A model generated the notes under the pieces. The model was not told the origin of the DNA. It was given only the letters and a program-made list of their open reading frames with translations, and did no database searches. 64,000 bases of DNA from an uncultured Siphonobacter sp. (GTDB lineage: Bacteria; Bacteroidota; Bacteroidia; Cytophagales; Spirosomataceae). Each line of letters begins with the position of its first letter. The first letter of the stretch is position 1. The stretch covers positions 124,001 through 188,000 of the forward strand of contig CAJYIW010000026.1 of assembly GCA_913775095.1 (NCBI GenBank), in the 5' to 3' direction. Positions 53,280 to 62,469 of this stretch are shown piece by piece. A program made the position numbers and the translations under genes.

Positions 53280-53333
53280 ATGTTTGCGAAGACTCTCAAC
53301 CTTTCCCTTATTCTTCTCGGTCGTACCGTCTGA
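53280..53333 (+). CDS. leuL: Leu leader peptide (17 residues)
   Basis: The peptide is MFAKTLNLSLILLGRTV, with Leu at positions 6, 8, 10, 12 and 13 plus one Ile and one Val. The TGA stop (53331-53333) falls in the 5' arm of the antiterminator, exactly as in the ilv leader. It precedes leuA, the first committed step to leucine, which matches the Leu bias. It is too short for routine gene calling. Confidence 0.85.
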   Translation: MFAKTLNLSLILLGRTV

Positions 53334-53395
53334 GAACGGGAGCTGGTTGTAGCCATACTCAGCCCTTTCTCAGACTTCTGGGAAAGGGCTTTTTT
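53330..53395 (+). promoter_or_regulatory. Transcription attenuator upstream of leuA
   Basis: Terminator: AGCCCTTTCTCAG (53361-53373) pairs with CTGGGAAAGGGCT (53378-53390, one U.G), then TTTTTT. Antiterminator: CTGAGAA-C-GGG-AG-CT (53330-53344) pairs with the same AGCCC-T-TTCTCAG arm, with one mismatch and a two-base bulge. The two structures exclude each other, and the leader stop codon sits in the antiterminator. Confidence 0.82.
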
Positions 53396-53493
53396 ATGAG
53401 GTGTTTTATTGTTCTGACCTGATGAATAAGTTCCCGCTTGCTTATCAGGTTTGACCTAACCAAGGAGTACATTCACGATCACATTGTTTACTT

Positions 53494-54633
53494 ATGAGCC
53501 AAAGAATTCAAATCTTCGACACCACCCTGCGGGACGGCGAGCAAGTGCCCGGCTGTCAATTAACTACCGAAGAAAAAGTAGTAATTGCCAAGGAACTTGA
53601 GCTTCTCGGAGTGGATGTTATTGAAGCGGGCTTTCCGATTTCAAGTCCCGGTGATTTTCGTTCCGTGGAAGAAATCTGCAAGGCAGTGACCGAGCCTACG
53701 GTGTGTGGACTAACCCGGGCCGTTGAGAAGGATATTGAAGTAGCCGCTGAAGCTCTCAAGCACGCCAAACGCCCCCGGATTCATACCGGTATTGGTTCTT
53801 CGGACGTGCACATTCTTCATAAGTTCAATTCTACCCGTGATCAGATTCTGGAACGGGCCGTGAAAGCCGTCAAGTATGCGAAGAAATTCGTGGAAGACGT
53901 GGAATTCTTCGCTGAAGATTCGGGCCGAGCGGATCTTGAGTTTTTAGCCCGTCTCACAGAAGGGGTTATTAAAGCAGGTGCTACGGTAGTCAACCTTCCT
54001 GATACAACGGGTTATTTATTGCCCGAGCAGATGTACGACCGAATTTCGTATCTGTTTGCCAACGTAAGTAATATTCACCAGGCTACGATTTCCATGCACT
54101 GCCATAATGATCTGGGTCTGGCTACGGCCAATACCCTGGCTGGTATTCGGGCAGGGGCTCGTCAGGTAGAAGTAACCATCAATGGAATTGGCGAAAGAGC
54201 AGGCAATACTTCTCTGGAAGAAATTGCCATGACGCTGAAAGTACATAAAGATTTAGGTTTTGAAACGGGACTGGATTCCACGCGTTTGTATCCACTTTCG
54301 AAACTGGTGTCTGGCATGATGCGGATGCCCGTTCAGGCGAACAAAGCCATCGTAGGACGCAATGCCTTCGCTCACTCTTCCGGTATTCACCAGGATGGTC
54401 ATTTGAAGAATTCATCAAACTACGAAATCATTAATCCTGAAGACGTAGGCGTACCCAGCTCGGAAATTATTCTGACGGCTCGTAGTGGCCGGGCTGCTTT
54501 GCGTCACCGCCTGCAGCTCTTAGGATTTAAATCGGAAAAGCTGGACATCGACAGTCTGTATGAACGCTTTTTACTAATGGCTGATGAGCGAAAAATGATT
54601 CACGATCAGGATCTGATGGAGCTGGTTGGTTAA
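53494..54633 (+). CDS. leuA: 2-isopropylmalate synthase, short form without the regulatory domain
   Basis: 379 residues. It condenses acetyl-CoA with 2-oxoisovalerate. The TIM-barrel motifs are FDTTLRDGEQVPGCQL, the metal-binding HCHNDLGLATANTLAGI and GNAFAHSSGIHQDG (here GRNAFAHSSGIHQDGHLKN). The protein stops in the linker (FLLMADERKMIHDQDLMELV), so the ~120-residue C-terminal leucine-binding domain of typical LeuA (~500 residues) is missing. A terminator follows at once, so this is not a frameshift. The related homocitrate and citramalate synthases are less likely given the leuBCD context and leu leader. Confidence 0.92.
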   Translation: MSQRIQIFDTTLRDGEQVPGCQLTTEEKVVIAKELELLGVDVIEAGFPISSPGDFRSVEEICKAVTEPTVCGLTRAVEKDIEVAAEALKHAKRPRIHTGIGSSDVHILHKFNSTRDQILERAVKAVKYAKKFVEDVEFFAEDSGRADLEFLARLTEGVIKAGATVVNLPDTTGYLLPEQMYDRISYLFANVSNIHQATISMHCHNDLGLATANTLAGIRAGARQVEVTINGIGERAGNTSLEEIAMTLKVHKDLGFETGLDSTRLYPLSKLVSGMMRMPVQANKAIVGRNAFAHSSGIHQDGHLKNSSNYEIINPEDVGVPSSEIILTARSGRAALRHRLQLLGFKSEKLDIDSLYERFLLMADERKMIHDQDLMELVG

Positions 54634-54653
54634 TAAATATATAGTATTAGTAT

Positions 54654-54690
54654 AAAAAAAAGTCCGCAGAGAAATCTGCGGATTTTTTTT
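54654..54690 (+). terminator. Terminator after leuA
   Basis: Hairpin GTCCGCAGA / TCTGCGGAT around GAAA, flanked by A-run and T-run, 20 bp past the stop. Confidence 0.9.
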
Positions 54691-54786
54691 GTGGATCAGG
54701 CTTCCCATACAGGTAATATTGGTTAAGAATTCATTTAAATCGAATAAGATTATACATATAATAAATAAGAATATTGCTGTACTTTA

Positions 54787-54794
54787 TATATTTG
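54787..54794 (+). promoter_or_regulatory. Candidate -7 element for the locus 3 sigma gene
   Basis: TATATTTG matches TAnnTTTG 22 bp before the sigma ATG; no clear -33 box is seen, so it may be an alternative promoter class. Confidence 0.35.
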
Positions 54795-54816
54795 GAATTG
54801 ATTACTTCTGAACTCT

Positions 54817-55443
54817 ATGAAAACGGCTACTATTCGACCCCTGAGCGACGAACTGCTCTTATGGAACAAATTCATAAGGGGGGATCGTCAGGCTTTTCAG
54901 GAACTTATTCTTTCCCATTACCGTCCCCTGCTTCATTATGGGATGCGATTTTGCCGGGATCAGGACTTTGTTGAAGATGTAATTCAGGATCTCTTTATCT
55001 ACCTCTGGGAGCATAAGGAAGATTTAACGGATATGCCAGCTTCCGTTAAGAACTATCTGTTCAAGGCGTTTCGGAATCGTATTATTTTTGATTTGAAGCA
55101 ACACCAGCGTCTGACCGATTTCTCAGAAAAATACGAAGATCTGGATGACTTCCTTGAGGAAGGCATTCAGGATAACTGGATTCACCGGGAAACCGAAACG
55201 CAGCTTAATTCACACCTGGCTCTGATGGTTTCTCAACTACCCGATCGCCAGCGGGAGGCTTTATTCCTTAAGTATTATCACGATTGCGACATACAGCAGA
55301 TTTCGGACATTATGGGCATCAATCGCCAGTCCGTCTCCAATCACTTACAGAAAGCCATTCATTACCTGAAAAGCCACGTTCACAAGCAACAACTGTTTTT
55401 CAACCTATTGGCCTGCCTGACCTTTTCTTTTACAGATTTGTAA
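54817..55443 (+). CDS. ECF RNA polymerase sigma factor (locus 3)
   Basis: 208 residues. Region 2 is in LLWNKFIRGDRQAFQELILS and FVEDVIQDLFIYLWEH, and region 4 in QLPDRQREALFLKYYHDCDI with QQISDIMGINRQSVSNHLQK. The C-terminus ends in a short hydrophobic stretch (LFFNLLACLTFSF), as in many Bacteroidota FecI-like sigma factors. It is the first gene of locus 3, with fecR 173 bp downstream, and is controlled by that FecR in the standard model. Confidence 0.93.
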   Translation: MKTATIRPLSDELLLWNKFIRGDRQAFQELILSHYRPLLHYGMRFCRDQDFVEDVIQDLFIYLWEHKEDLTDMPASVKNYLFKAFRNRIIFDLKQHQRLTDFSEKYEDLDDFLEEGIQDNWIHRETETQLNSHLALMVSQLPDRQREALFLKYYHDCDIQQISDIMGINRQSVSNHLQKAIHYLKSHVHKQQLFFNLLACLTFSFTDL

Positions 55444-55616
55444 ACAAGTAGAGCTTTTCTCGCTAATCAGTAAGCCCTCTCCTCATGCTTTACTCAACTG
55501 GCAGAGTAAGGAATGAAAGCGATTGAAAAATATTTTAAGAAAAGTAAGTTCTCAAGGGTATATCCGCTAATCATTTCCCTAATCGTATTGGAGTAAGTAC
55601 ACTCTTTAATTATTTC

Positions 55617-56702
55617 ATGGATAGTTATAATGATTTCAAGGTAGAAGACTTTCTCGAAAATCCTTCCTTTCGGCACTGGGTTTACGGAAAAGCTACGCAG
55701 GCAGAAGAAAACTTCTGGGTTGACTTTCTGATACGATATCCTGAAGCCGACGAATCTATTCATGAAGCTAAACGGATCCTTTATTCTTTTGAAGAGCCTG
55801 CTCCTGAGCTTTCCGATGCTTACGTAAGTGAACGCTCAACGGAAATCATGGGAAAACTACCCGCCGGAACGCCCGTATTTCACTTGCCCTGGTGGCATCG
55901 AAACATTGCGGTAGCGGTTTTCGTAACTCTGGGAACCCTGTCCGCAGGCTGGATGTACTGGAAATCACAAAGGGAAGTAACCGTTGAAATGACACAAGCA
56001 GAAATCCCGGTGACTGAGACGAAAGCGGGCTGGCAAGTGGTAGATAACCGGGGTAAGGGAACAAAGCTGGTATTCTTACCCGACGGAAGTTCACTGCTTT
56101 TGCAACCTAAAAGTCAAATAGAGTTTCCGACCATCTTTCAGGCCGATAAACGGGAAGTGACGTTAAAAGGAGAAGGCTTTTTTGAAGTTAAAAAGAATAA
56201 AAAGCAGCCCTTCTATGTCTATGCTAACGAAGTAATTACGAAAGTCACAGGTACAAGTTTCAATATCCGGGCTTTTGATACCGATGAAGAAGTGAAAGTA
56301 ACAGTCAAGACGGGATCAGTTGCGGTTTATCAAAAAGAGCAGAGTCAGAGGTCTTCGCTGCCTTCGCTGATCGTGTTACCCAAACAACAGGCCACTTTTG
56401 AGCGGCAGGATTACAGTCTGCACCTGAAAAACGTAACCTTACCTGAGTTGTCGAACGTAGAAAAAGAGACCTTTTCCTACGTTCATACGCCCATCAAGGA
56501 AGTATTTGAAAAACTCAGCAAAACCTACGGAGTACCGTTTCAGTACAATTCAGATGTTTTAAAAAACTGTTCATTAACGGCGGTACTGGACGATAGGCCC
56601 TTACCCGAAAAACTGGACCTGATTTGTGCTGCTATTGAAGCTACGTATGAATACCGGAACGGCGAAGTAGCCATTCACGGCAAAGGATGTCTTAAACCCT
56701 AA
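55617..56702 (+). CDS. FecR family anti-sigma factor (locus 3)
   Basis: 361 residues. The cytoplasmic sigma-binding part spans about 1-92, with one membrane segment at about 95-113 (NIAVAVFVTLGTLSAGWMYW). The periplasmic FecR domain (LVFLPDGSSLLLQPKSQIEF, GEGFFEVKKNKKQPFYVYAN) is followed by a DUF4974 C-terminal domain ending HGKGC. It should link the SusC STN domain to the sigma factor. The locus 2 FecR is its nearest relative in the window. Confidence 0.93.
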   Translation: MDSYNDFKVEDFLENPSFRHWVYGKATQAEENFWVDFLIRYPEADESIHEAKRILYSFEEPAPELSDAYVSERSTEIMGKLPAGTPVFHLPWWHRNIAVAVFVTLGTLSAGWMYWKSQREVTVEMTQAEIPVTETKAGWQVVDNRGKGTKLVFLPDGSSLLLQPKSQIEFPTIFQADKREVTLKGEGFFEVKKNKKQPFYVYANEVITKVTGTSFNIRAFDTDEEVKVTVKTGSVAVYQKEQSQRSSLPSLIVLPKQQATFERQDYSLHLKNVTLPELSNVEKETFSYVHTPIKEVFEKLSKTYGVPFQYNSDVLKNCSLTAVLDDRPLPEKLDLICAAIEATYEYRNGEVAIHGKGCLKP

Positions 56703-56761
56703 TCAATTCTTTACATTTCTCCTTGACCAATTGCCTATGTAAAACTTAAACATCCCCATGA

Positions 56762-56879
56762 AAAAAGCCCCCGATGTTCCCGCATCGGAGGCCTGAAAAT
56801 TCTCCCCTTTAAAGCTTGTCAAAACGAACATCCTCTCAGAAAGGATGCAGGGGATCCATTTGTCTAATGGTTTATTAAA
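56762..56879 (-). ncRNA. Candidate antisense small RNA between fecR and susC (locus 3)
   Basis: On the minus strand a consensus promoter overlaps the susC start codon. From a start near 56879 the transcript would be about 118 nt and end at hairpin 56767-56792 (plus-strand arms GCCCCCGATG and CATCGGAGGC) with a U-run from 56766-56761. The one imperfect pair is G.U in the minus-strand RNA but A.C in the plus-strand RNA, so selection seems to act on the antisense. The interior has a second stem (CATCCT/AGGATG) within CCCCT/AGGGG arms. Position and polarity resemble the antisense RNAs known upstream of susC in Bacteroides. Confidence 0.6.
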
Positions 56880-56884
56880 CCTCC

Positions 56885-56914
56885 CAAATTTATGCAAAAA
56901 AATAGCTACTCAAA
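56885..56914 (-). promoter_or_regulatory. Antisense promoter on the susC start codon (locus 3)
   Basis: On the minus strand TTTG (56914-56911), 18 bp, TAAATTTG (56892-56885). A second TTTG lies 4 bp further upstream. The -7 box is formed by CAAATTTA ending at the first base of the susC ATG. Confidence 0.55.
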
Positions 56915-59900
56915 CAAACTGCTGTACGACCTTATGAAAATCAGTTTTGTGCAGTTTTTCATGGCAGTAGTTTTTGTTGGAGTCAGTCACGCACACGAGA
57001 GCTCCGGACAGGAGGTTCTTCGCCAACGAGTTACTATTGCCGTAAAAAATCAGCAACTGGAAGAAGTATTGGCTAAACTTTCGAAAATTGCCCACGTTCA
57101 TTTTTTATACAGTCCTGAACTGGTGGCTTCTAATCGTAAAGTGAACCTGACTCTTCACAATCAGCCCATTGGCTCAGCTTTACAGGAATTGCTCAACCCG
57201 CTGGAGTTAACCTACCAGATCATGGGTGAGCAAATTGTCGTGAAGCGTAAACCCATGCTGGCGGCTCATACGGTGATGATTTCGAATGAAAAAATCACTA
57301 AAACCGAAACGACCGAAATCCCTGCTGATGTTTCTATCAAAGGGGTGGTGCTCGGCGAAGATAACTCTCCCCTGGTGGGTGTGAGTGTACAGGTGAAAGG
57401 AACGACGATCGGAACGACTACTAAAGCCGATGGTTCCTATCAACTGACGGTGCCTAATAACGAAGCCGTACTTATTTTCAGTTATGTGGGTTACCTGAAG
57501 CAGGAAATTCCCGTAGGAAACAAGTCGACTGTTGATGTAATCCTGCAAAGCGATACTCAGTCTTTATCTGAGGTAGTGGTAGTAGGTTACGGTGAGCAGA
57601 AAAAAGAAACCGTAACGGGTGCAGTAACTACCGTAAAAGGTACGGATCTGGTTAAATCTCCGGCGGTTAACCTCAGTAACTCGATTGCCGGACGGATGCC
57701 GGGTGTAATCGCCGTGCAACGCAGTGGCGAGCCAGGTTATGACGGAGCCGGTATCCGGATTCGTGGTACAAATACGTTGGGTAACAGCGACGCCTTAATC
57801 GTAGTAGATGGAATTCCGGCACGGGCGGGTGGTTTTGACCGTATTAACCCAGCCGACATCGAGACGATTTCGGTATTGAAAGATGCTTCGGCTGCGATCT
57901 ACGGAGCCCGGGCCGCTAACGGGGTTATTCTGATTACAACTAAACGCGGAAAAACGGGTAAGCCTGAGCTGTCGTATTCGTTCAATCAGGGTTTCTCTCA
58001 GCCAACGGTTATTCCTAAACTGGCGAATGCTTCTCAGTTTGCGGAAATGCGTAATGAGCTGGAAATCTTTAACCTGCCTGCCAATGAATGGAAGGCTGCC
58101 TCGGACGCATTCCGGACTACAGGCAGCTACACGCGTCCGAATGGAACGGTGAAAGCCGCCCCTTACAAACCCGAAGATTTCCAGAAATTCGCGGATGGTT
58201 CAGATCCCTGGTTCCATCCTAATACCAACTGGTTTGATGATGCTCTGAAAACCTGGTCACCCCAGTCGCGGCACAATGTGCAGCTGAGTGGCGGTACTGA
58301 AAACGTGAAGTACCTGACCTCTATTGGTTATCAGAATCAGGATGCGTATTACAAAAATTCAGCAACGGGTTACAAGCAGTATGACCTTCGTTTGAATCTG
58401 GACGCGAATATCAACAAATACGTACACGTAAATTTAGGAAGTATTGCCCGTCAGGAAAACCGTCGTTTTCCCACCAAAGGAGCGGGAACCATTTTCCGGA
58501 TGCTGATGCGTGGTCTGCCCACTCAGCCAGCTTACTGGCCTAACGGCATGCCTGGTCCTGATATTGAAAACGGTGAAAACCCGGTGGTAATCACGACGAA
58601 TCAGACGGGATATGACCGTGATACGCGTTATTACTGGCAAACGAATGGTTCGATTGATATTAAAATCCCAGGCGTTGAAGGTCTGAAATTTACCGGAACG
58701 GCTGCTTTGGATAAGTATATCAGACAAACCAAACGCTGGGAAACGCCCTGGTACTTATACACGCATCAGGGAGCTTTTGATAGTGATGGAACGCCTACAC
58801 TGGTACGTGGCAAGCGTGGACCTGCCGAGCCTCGTCTGACTCAAGGCAATGAAGATCAGTTAAACGTGTTATTAGGTGGAATTGGTACCTACGAACGCAA
58901 GTTTGGTGACCATGCTCTGACGGTTCTGGCTGGGGTGAATAAGGAAACCATTCGCAACGATAACTTCAATGCGTATCGTCGTTACTTCATTTCAACGGCT
59001 ATTGATCAGCTGTTTGCCGGGGGTGACCTGGAGCGTACCAACAATGGTGGTGCCTGGGAGCGTGCTCGTTTGAATTACTTCGGCCGGGTAGCTTATAACT
59101 ACAAAGAGAAGTATCTGGCTGAGTTCCTCTGGCGTTACGATGGTTCGTATATGTTCCCTGAGCAAACCCGTTACGGCTTCTTCCCCGGTATCATGGCTGG
59201 TTGGCAGATCTCAGAAGAAAATTTCTTCAAGAACAATGTCAACTTCGTGAACTATCTGAAATTACGGGCTTCGTACGGACAGATGGGTAATGACCAGATC
59301 TACTACGATAATACACTTCAGGAGTACCAGTATTTCTCAACGGCAGGATTTGGTACATATGTAATCAACAATCAGTTACAGAAAACGCTGTTTGAATCTC
59401 GTGTGCCTAACCCTAACATTACCTGGGAAGTAGCTAATAACGCAAACATCGGTCTGGAAGGTCAGCTGTTTAATGGAAAAATCAACTTCGAGTTCGAATA
59501 TTTCTACAACAAGCGGACGAGCATCCTGTGGCGTAAAAATGCATCGGTTCCTCAGACTACGGGTATGAAACTACCTGCTGAGAACATTGGTAAAATGCAG
59601 AATACCGGTTTCGAATTTAAAGTAGGTCATAACGGCCAGAAGGGCGATTTCCGTTACAACATCAGCTTCAACGGAGGTTATGCTAAAAACAAAGTCCTTT
59701 TCTGGGATGAAGCTCCGGGAGCACCAGCCTGGCAGCGTACGACGGGTAAACCCCTCAATGCCTTCTTGTTCTACGAATACGATGGAGTGTTCAAAGATCA
59801 GGCTGATATTGATGCAACCCTTGCTAAAGTCGATTATTCAGCCATTACCAATACCGTACGTCCTGGTGACATGAAATACAAGGATTACGACGGTAATGGA

Positions 59901-60410
59901 AAGATTAATCCGGATGACCGAGTTCGTGGTAATAAGAATACCATTCCTACCCTGCAAGGTGGTTTGAACGGTTCGTTCTATTACAAAAACTTCGATCTGA
60001 CGGTGTTATTCCAGTATGCTACGGGTGCTCAGTTGTACGTGAGTACGGGTGAGTCTGGAAGTATTGGTAACTACCTGCTGGACGTGTACCAAAACCGCTG
60101 GACCGTGGACAATCCAAGTGACAAACACCCCCGGATTGCCGACCGTAGTAATCAGTACTACTCAAACGATAATACCTACTGGCTGCGTAGCTCGGATTAC
60201 ATCCGTCTGAAAAACCTGGAGTTAGGCTACACCCTGCCTTCGACCCTCAGCAAACAGATTGGCATGAATGCAGTGCGTTTCTATGTAAATGGTCTGAACC
60301 TGTTTACGGTAGATAAGCTGAAAGTATATGACCCCGAAGCAGACAATACCACGGGTCAGTACTATCCTCCAGCCCGCATCATCAACACGGGTTTATCGAT
60401 CACATTCTAA
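56892..60410 (+). CDS. SusC/RagA TonB-linked outer-membrane receptor with STN domain (locus 3)
   Basis: 1172 residues. A signal peptide with the common start MQKNSYSNKLLYDLMKISF (an internal ATG at codon 15 is possible), an STN domain at about 45-115 (LAKLSKIAHVHFLYSPELVA), a regulatory-like beta domain at about 150-230, and a plug with SLSEVVVVGYGEQKKETVTG, IRIRGTNTLGNSDALIVVDG and GARAANGVILITTKRGKTG. The barrel ends NTGLSITF. It forms the channel of locus 3 with the SusD encoded 64 bp downstream, and the STN domain implies FecR/sigma signalling. Confidence 0.95.
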   Translation: MQKNSYSNKLLYDLMKISFVQFFMAVVFVGVSHAHESSGQEVLRQRVTIAVKNQQLEEVLAKLSKIAHVHFLYSPELVASNRKVNLTLHNQPIGSALQELLNPLELTYQIMGEQIVVKRKPMLAAHTVMISNEKITKTETTEIPADVSIKGVVLGEDNSPLVGVSVQVKGTTIGTTTKADGSYQLTVPNNEAVLIFSYVGYLKQEIPVGNKSTVDVILQSDTQSLSEVVVVGYGEQKKETVTGAVTTVKGTDLVKSPAVNLSNSIAGRMPGVIAVQRSGEPGYDGAGIRIRGTNTLGNSDALIVVDGIPARAGGFDRINPADIETISVLKDASAAIYGARAANGVILITTKRGKTGKPELSYSFNQGFSQPTVIPKLANASQFAEMRNELEIFNLPANEWKAASDAFRTTGSYTRPNGTVKAAPYKPEDFQKFADGSDPWFHPNTNWFDDALKTWSPQSRHNVQLSGGTENVKYLTSIGYQNQDAYYKNSATGYKQYDLRLNLDANINKYVHVNLGSIARQENRRFPTKGAGTIFRMLMRGLPTQPAYWPNGMPGPDIENGENPVVITTNQTGYDRDTRYYWQTNGSIDIKIPGVEGLKFTGTAALDKYIRQTKRWETPWYLYTHQGAFDSDGTPTLVRGKRGPAEPRLTQGNEDQLNVLLGGIGTYERKFGDHALTVLAGVNKETIRNDNFNAYRRYFISTAIDQLFAGGDLERTNNGGAWERARLNYFGRVAYNYKEKYLAEFLWRYDGSYMFPEQTRYGFFPGIMAGWQISEENFFKNNVNFVNYLKLRASYGQMGNDQIYYDNTLQEYQYFSTAGFGTYVINNQLQKTLFESRVPNPNITWEVANNANIGLEGQLFNGKINFEFEYFYNKRTSILWRKNASVPQTTGMKLPAENIGKMQNTGFEFKVGHNGQKGDFRYNISFNGGYAKNKVLFWDEAPGAPAWQRTTGKPLNAFLFYEYDGVFKDQADIDATLAKVDYSAITNTVRPGDMKYKDYDGNGKINPDDRVRGNKNTIPTLQGGLNGSFYYKNFDLTVLFQYATGAQLYVSTGESGSIGNYLLDVYQNRWTVDNPSDKHPRIADRSNQYYSNDNTYWLRSSDYIRLKNLELGYTLPSTLSKQIGMNAVRFYVNGLNLFTVDKLKVYDPEADNTTGQYYPPARIINTGLSITF

Positions 60411-60422
60411 GGCAGCTTCGTT

Positions 60423-60452
60423 TGGTTGCTGGTGTTCGAATACCAGCAACCA
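60423..60452. other. Intra-operon hairpin between susC and susD (locus 3)
   Basis: Perfect 11-bp arms TGGTTGCTGGT / ACCAGCAACCA around GTTCGAAT, without a T-run. It may set the ratio or stability of the susC and susD messages. Confidence 0.6.
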
Positions 60453-60474
60453 GACCTGAAATGAAATACAAACT

Positions 60475-62328
60475 ATGAGAAAATCAATTCAAAAACTGGG
60501 TTTCGTTGCGGTGCTGGCGTTCATGGCTTCCTGTAATGGAGACTTTGTTAATAAACAGCCTCTGGGAGAAGTGGTTTTGTCAGGAGTCTGGCAGGATGGA
60601 CCACTGGCGGAGGCGTTTGTAACTGAAATTTACAACGGTCTTGGTCAGGGAGGTTTTGATGAGCAGATGCTGGCTTCATTGACTGACGAGGCTCTCTTTA
60701 CCCACCCCGGTCGGGGCATCAATACCTTTACGGAAGCTCGTTCCAATCCGGCTGACATTGGATGGATCAATAATACCTATGAGTGGGGAGCCATGTACAG
60801 CCGCATTCGGGCTTGTAACCTTGCCATCGAAAACCTGACAAAGCCTCAGTTCAACGACGCGACTTTGTCAAGCCGACTGCTGGGAGAAGCCAAGTTTATG
60901 CGGGCTTATTACTACCAGCAACTCACGCGGTATTACGGTGGTGTTCCCATCGTTGACCGGGTGTATCAGCTGGGTGAAGCGGATTATACCGTAAAACGGA
61001 ATACCTATGAAGAATGTATCAACTTCATTACCAAGGATCTTGACGAAGCCGCAGCGGCACTGAAGGGTAAATCCATGTTACCGGGACGGGCGAATGAAGC
61101 CGCAGCTCTGGCTCTGAAATCACGGGTATTACTTTATGCTGCTAGTGATCTGCATGACGTTCCTACGGCTAAAGCTAAATCTACAGTCATCGCTGGTTTT
61201 TCTAATCCTGAAATCCTGGGTTATACGTCCGGCTCACGGGCAGATCGCTGGAAAAAAGCCAAAGAAGCAGCGAAAGCTGTACTGAACCTGACTTCCTACG
61301 GATACGAGCTGAACTTGTCAGCTCCCGTTTCCAAAGAGCAGGGAACGACCAACTACATCAACGTTTCGACTTCTAAAAATGGCGGTGAAAAAGACCTGAT
61401 TATGGGTCGTTATTTCATTGACCTTAAAGACGAAGGCGGAGCCTGGGTAGGCCGTAACAACGGACCTAACGGTTACCACAACTGGGCGGGTAATACGCCA
61501 CTCCAGAACTTGGTGGATGACTATGAAATGATGGATGGTAGCAAATTTGACTGGAACGATGCTACCAAAGCAGCTACGCCTTACCAGAATCGTGATCCCC
61601 GTTTCTACGGAACGGTGCTTTACGATGGAGCTCCCTGGAAGCCCCGTCCTTCGGATGTAGCGGGTAAAGACCCCAACAACCAGATTCAGACCGGACAATA
61701 TCAGGTGACCAATGCCAGTGGAGCCGTTGTTTCCGTGGCAGGTTTAGATACCCGTCAAAGTTCGGTAGAAGACTGGAACGGAAGTCGTACGGGTTATTAC
61801 ATGCGTAAGTTCATTGATCCAAACCCAGCGATTGTTGATCAGAATACCCGTCAGCAGATTCCCTGGCCTTTGATCCGTTATACGGAAGCGGTACTTAACT
61901 ACGCTGAAGCCTGTATTGAACTGGGAGAAGATGCTGAAGCGAAAACGTACCTTAATAAAGTACGTTTCCGGGCCGGTATGCCTGCGATCACCGAAACGGG
62001 AAGTGCCCTGCGGGATCGCTATCGCAACGAACGTCGGGTTGAAATGGCCTACGAAGAACAACGCTTCCACGATGCCCGTCGCTGGATGATTGCTCCCAAT
62101 ACGCTCGGTCAGCAGGCTCGCATCATCCAGATTACGGGTACGCTCAAGGCGGGTAAGACGGTAAGTCTCTACAAGTACGATCCTAACAACTATAATTACA
62201 AATACCAGGTTACTACCATTGATCCCGGTATTGAGAACCGTAAATGGCTGGACAAAATGTATTTTGTTCCCATCAGTCGGGACGAAATAAACCGGAATAA
62301 TCAACTGGTTCAAAACCCAGGTTACTAA
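60475..62328 (+). CDS. RagB/SusD family lipoprotein (locus 3)
   Basis: 617 residues. A lipoprotein signal (MRKSIQKLGFVAVLAFMASC, Cys20) precedes GDFVNKQPLGEV, the TPR-like core (EAKFMRAYYYQQLTRYYGGV) and the C-terminal PWPLIRYTEAVLNYAEACIE, RRVEMAYEEQRFHDARRW blocks, ending LVQNPGY. It is the ligand-binding partner of the locus 3 SusC. A terminator follows, so the next gene may be transcribed separately. Confidence 0.95.
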   Translation: MRKSIQKLGFVAVLAFMASCNGDFVNKQPLGEVVLSGVWQDGPLAEAFVTEIYNGLGQGGFDEQMLASLTDEALFTHPGRGINTFTEARSNPADIGWINNTYEWGAMYSRIRACNLAIENLTKPQFNDATLSSRLLGEAKFMRAYYYQQLTRYYGGVPIVDRVYQLGEADYTVKRNTYEECINFITKDLDEAAAALKGKSMLPGRANEAAALALKSRVLLYAASDLHDVPTAKAKSTVIAGFSNPEILGYTSGSRADRWKKAKEAAKAVLNLTSYGYELNLSAPVSKEQGTTNYINVSTSKNGGEKDLIMGRYFIDLKDEGGAWVGRNNGPNGYHNWAGNTPLQNLVDDYEMMDGSKFDWNDATKAATPYQNRDPRFYGTVLYDGAPWKPRPSDVAGKDPNNQIQTGQYQVTNASGAVVSVAGLDTRQSSVEDWNGSRTGYYMRKFIDPNPAIVDQNTRQQIPWPLIRYTEAVLNYAEACIELGEDAEAKTYLNKVRFRAGMPAITETGSALRDRYRNERRVEMAYEEQRFHDARRWMIAPNTLGQQARIIQITGTLKAGKTVSLYKYDPNNYNYKYQVTTIDPGIENRKWLDKMYFVPISRDEINRNNQLVQNPGY

Positions 62329-62356
62329 TTTAATAGTAAGGATAAAATACTTTTGC

Positions 62357-62392
62357 AAAATAATCTACGTCTGCGAAGGCGTAGATTATTTT
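62357..62392 (+). terminator. Terminator after locus 3 susD
   Basis: Perfect 13-bp arms AAAATAATCTACG / CGTAGATTATTTT around a 10-nt loop, followed by T. Confidence 0.88.
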
Positions 62393-62469
62393 TGTAAAAT
62401 AGGCCAGGCATTGTTCTTAGCCATGCGAACACCTGTTTTTTCGCGTATCCCCCAAAATTGAAACTTTCC

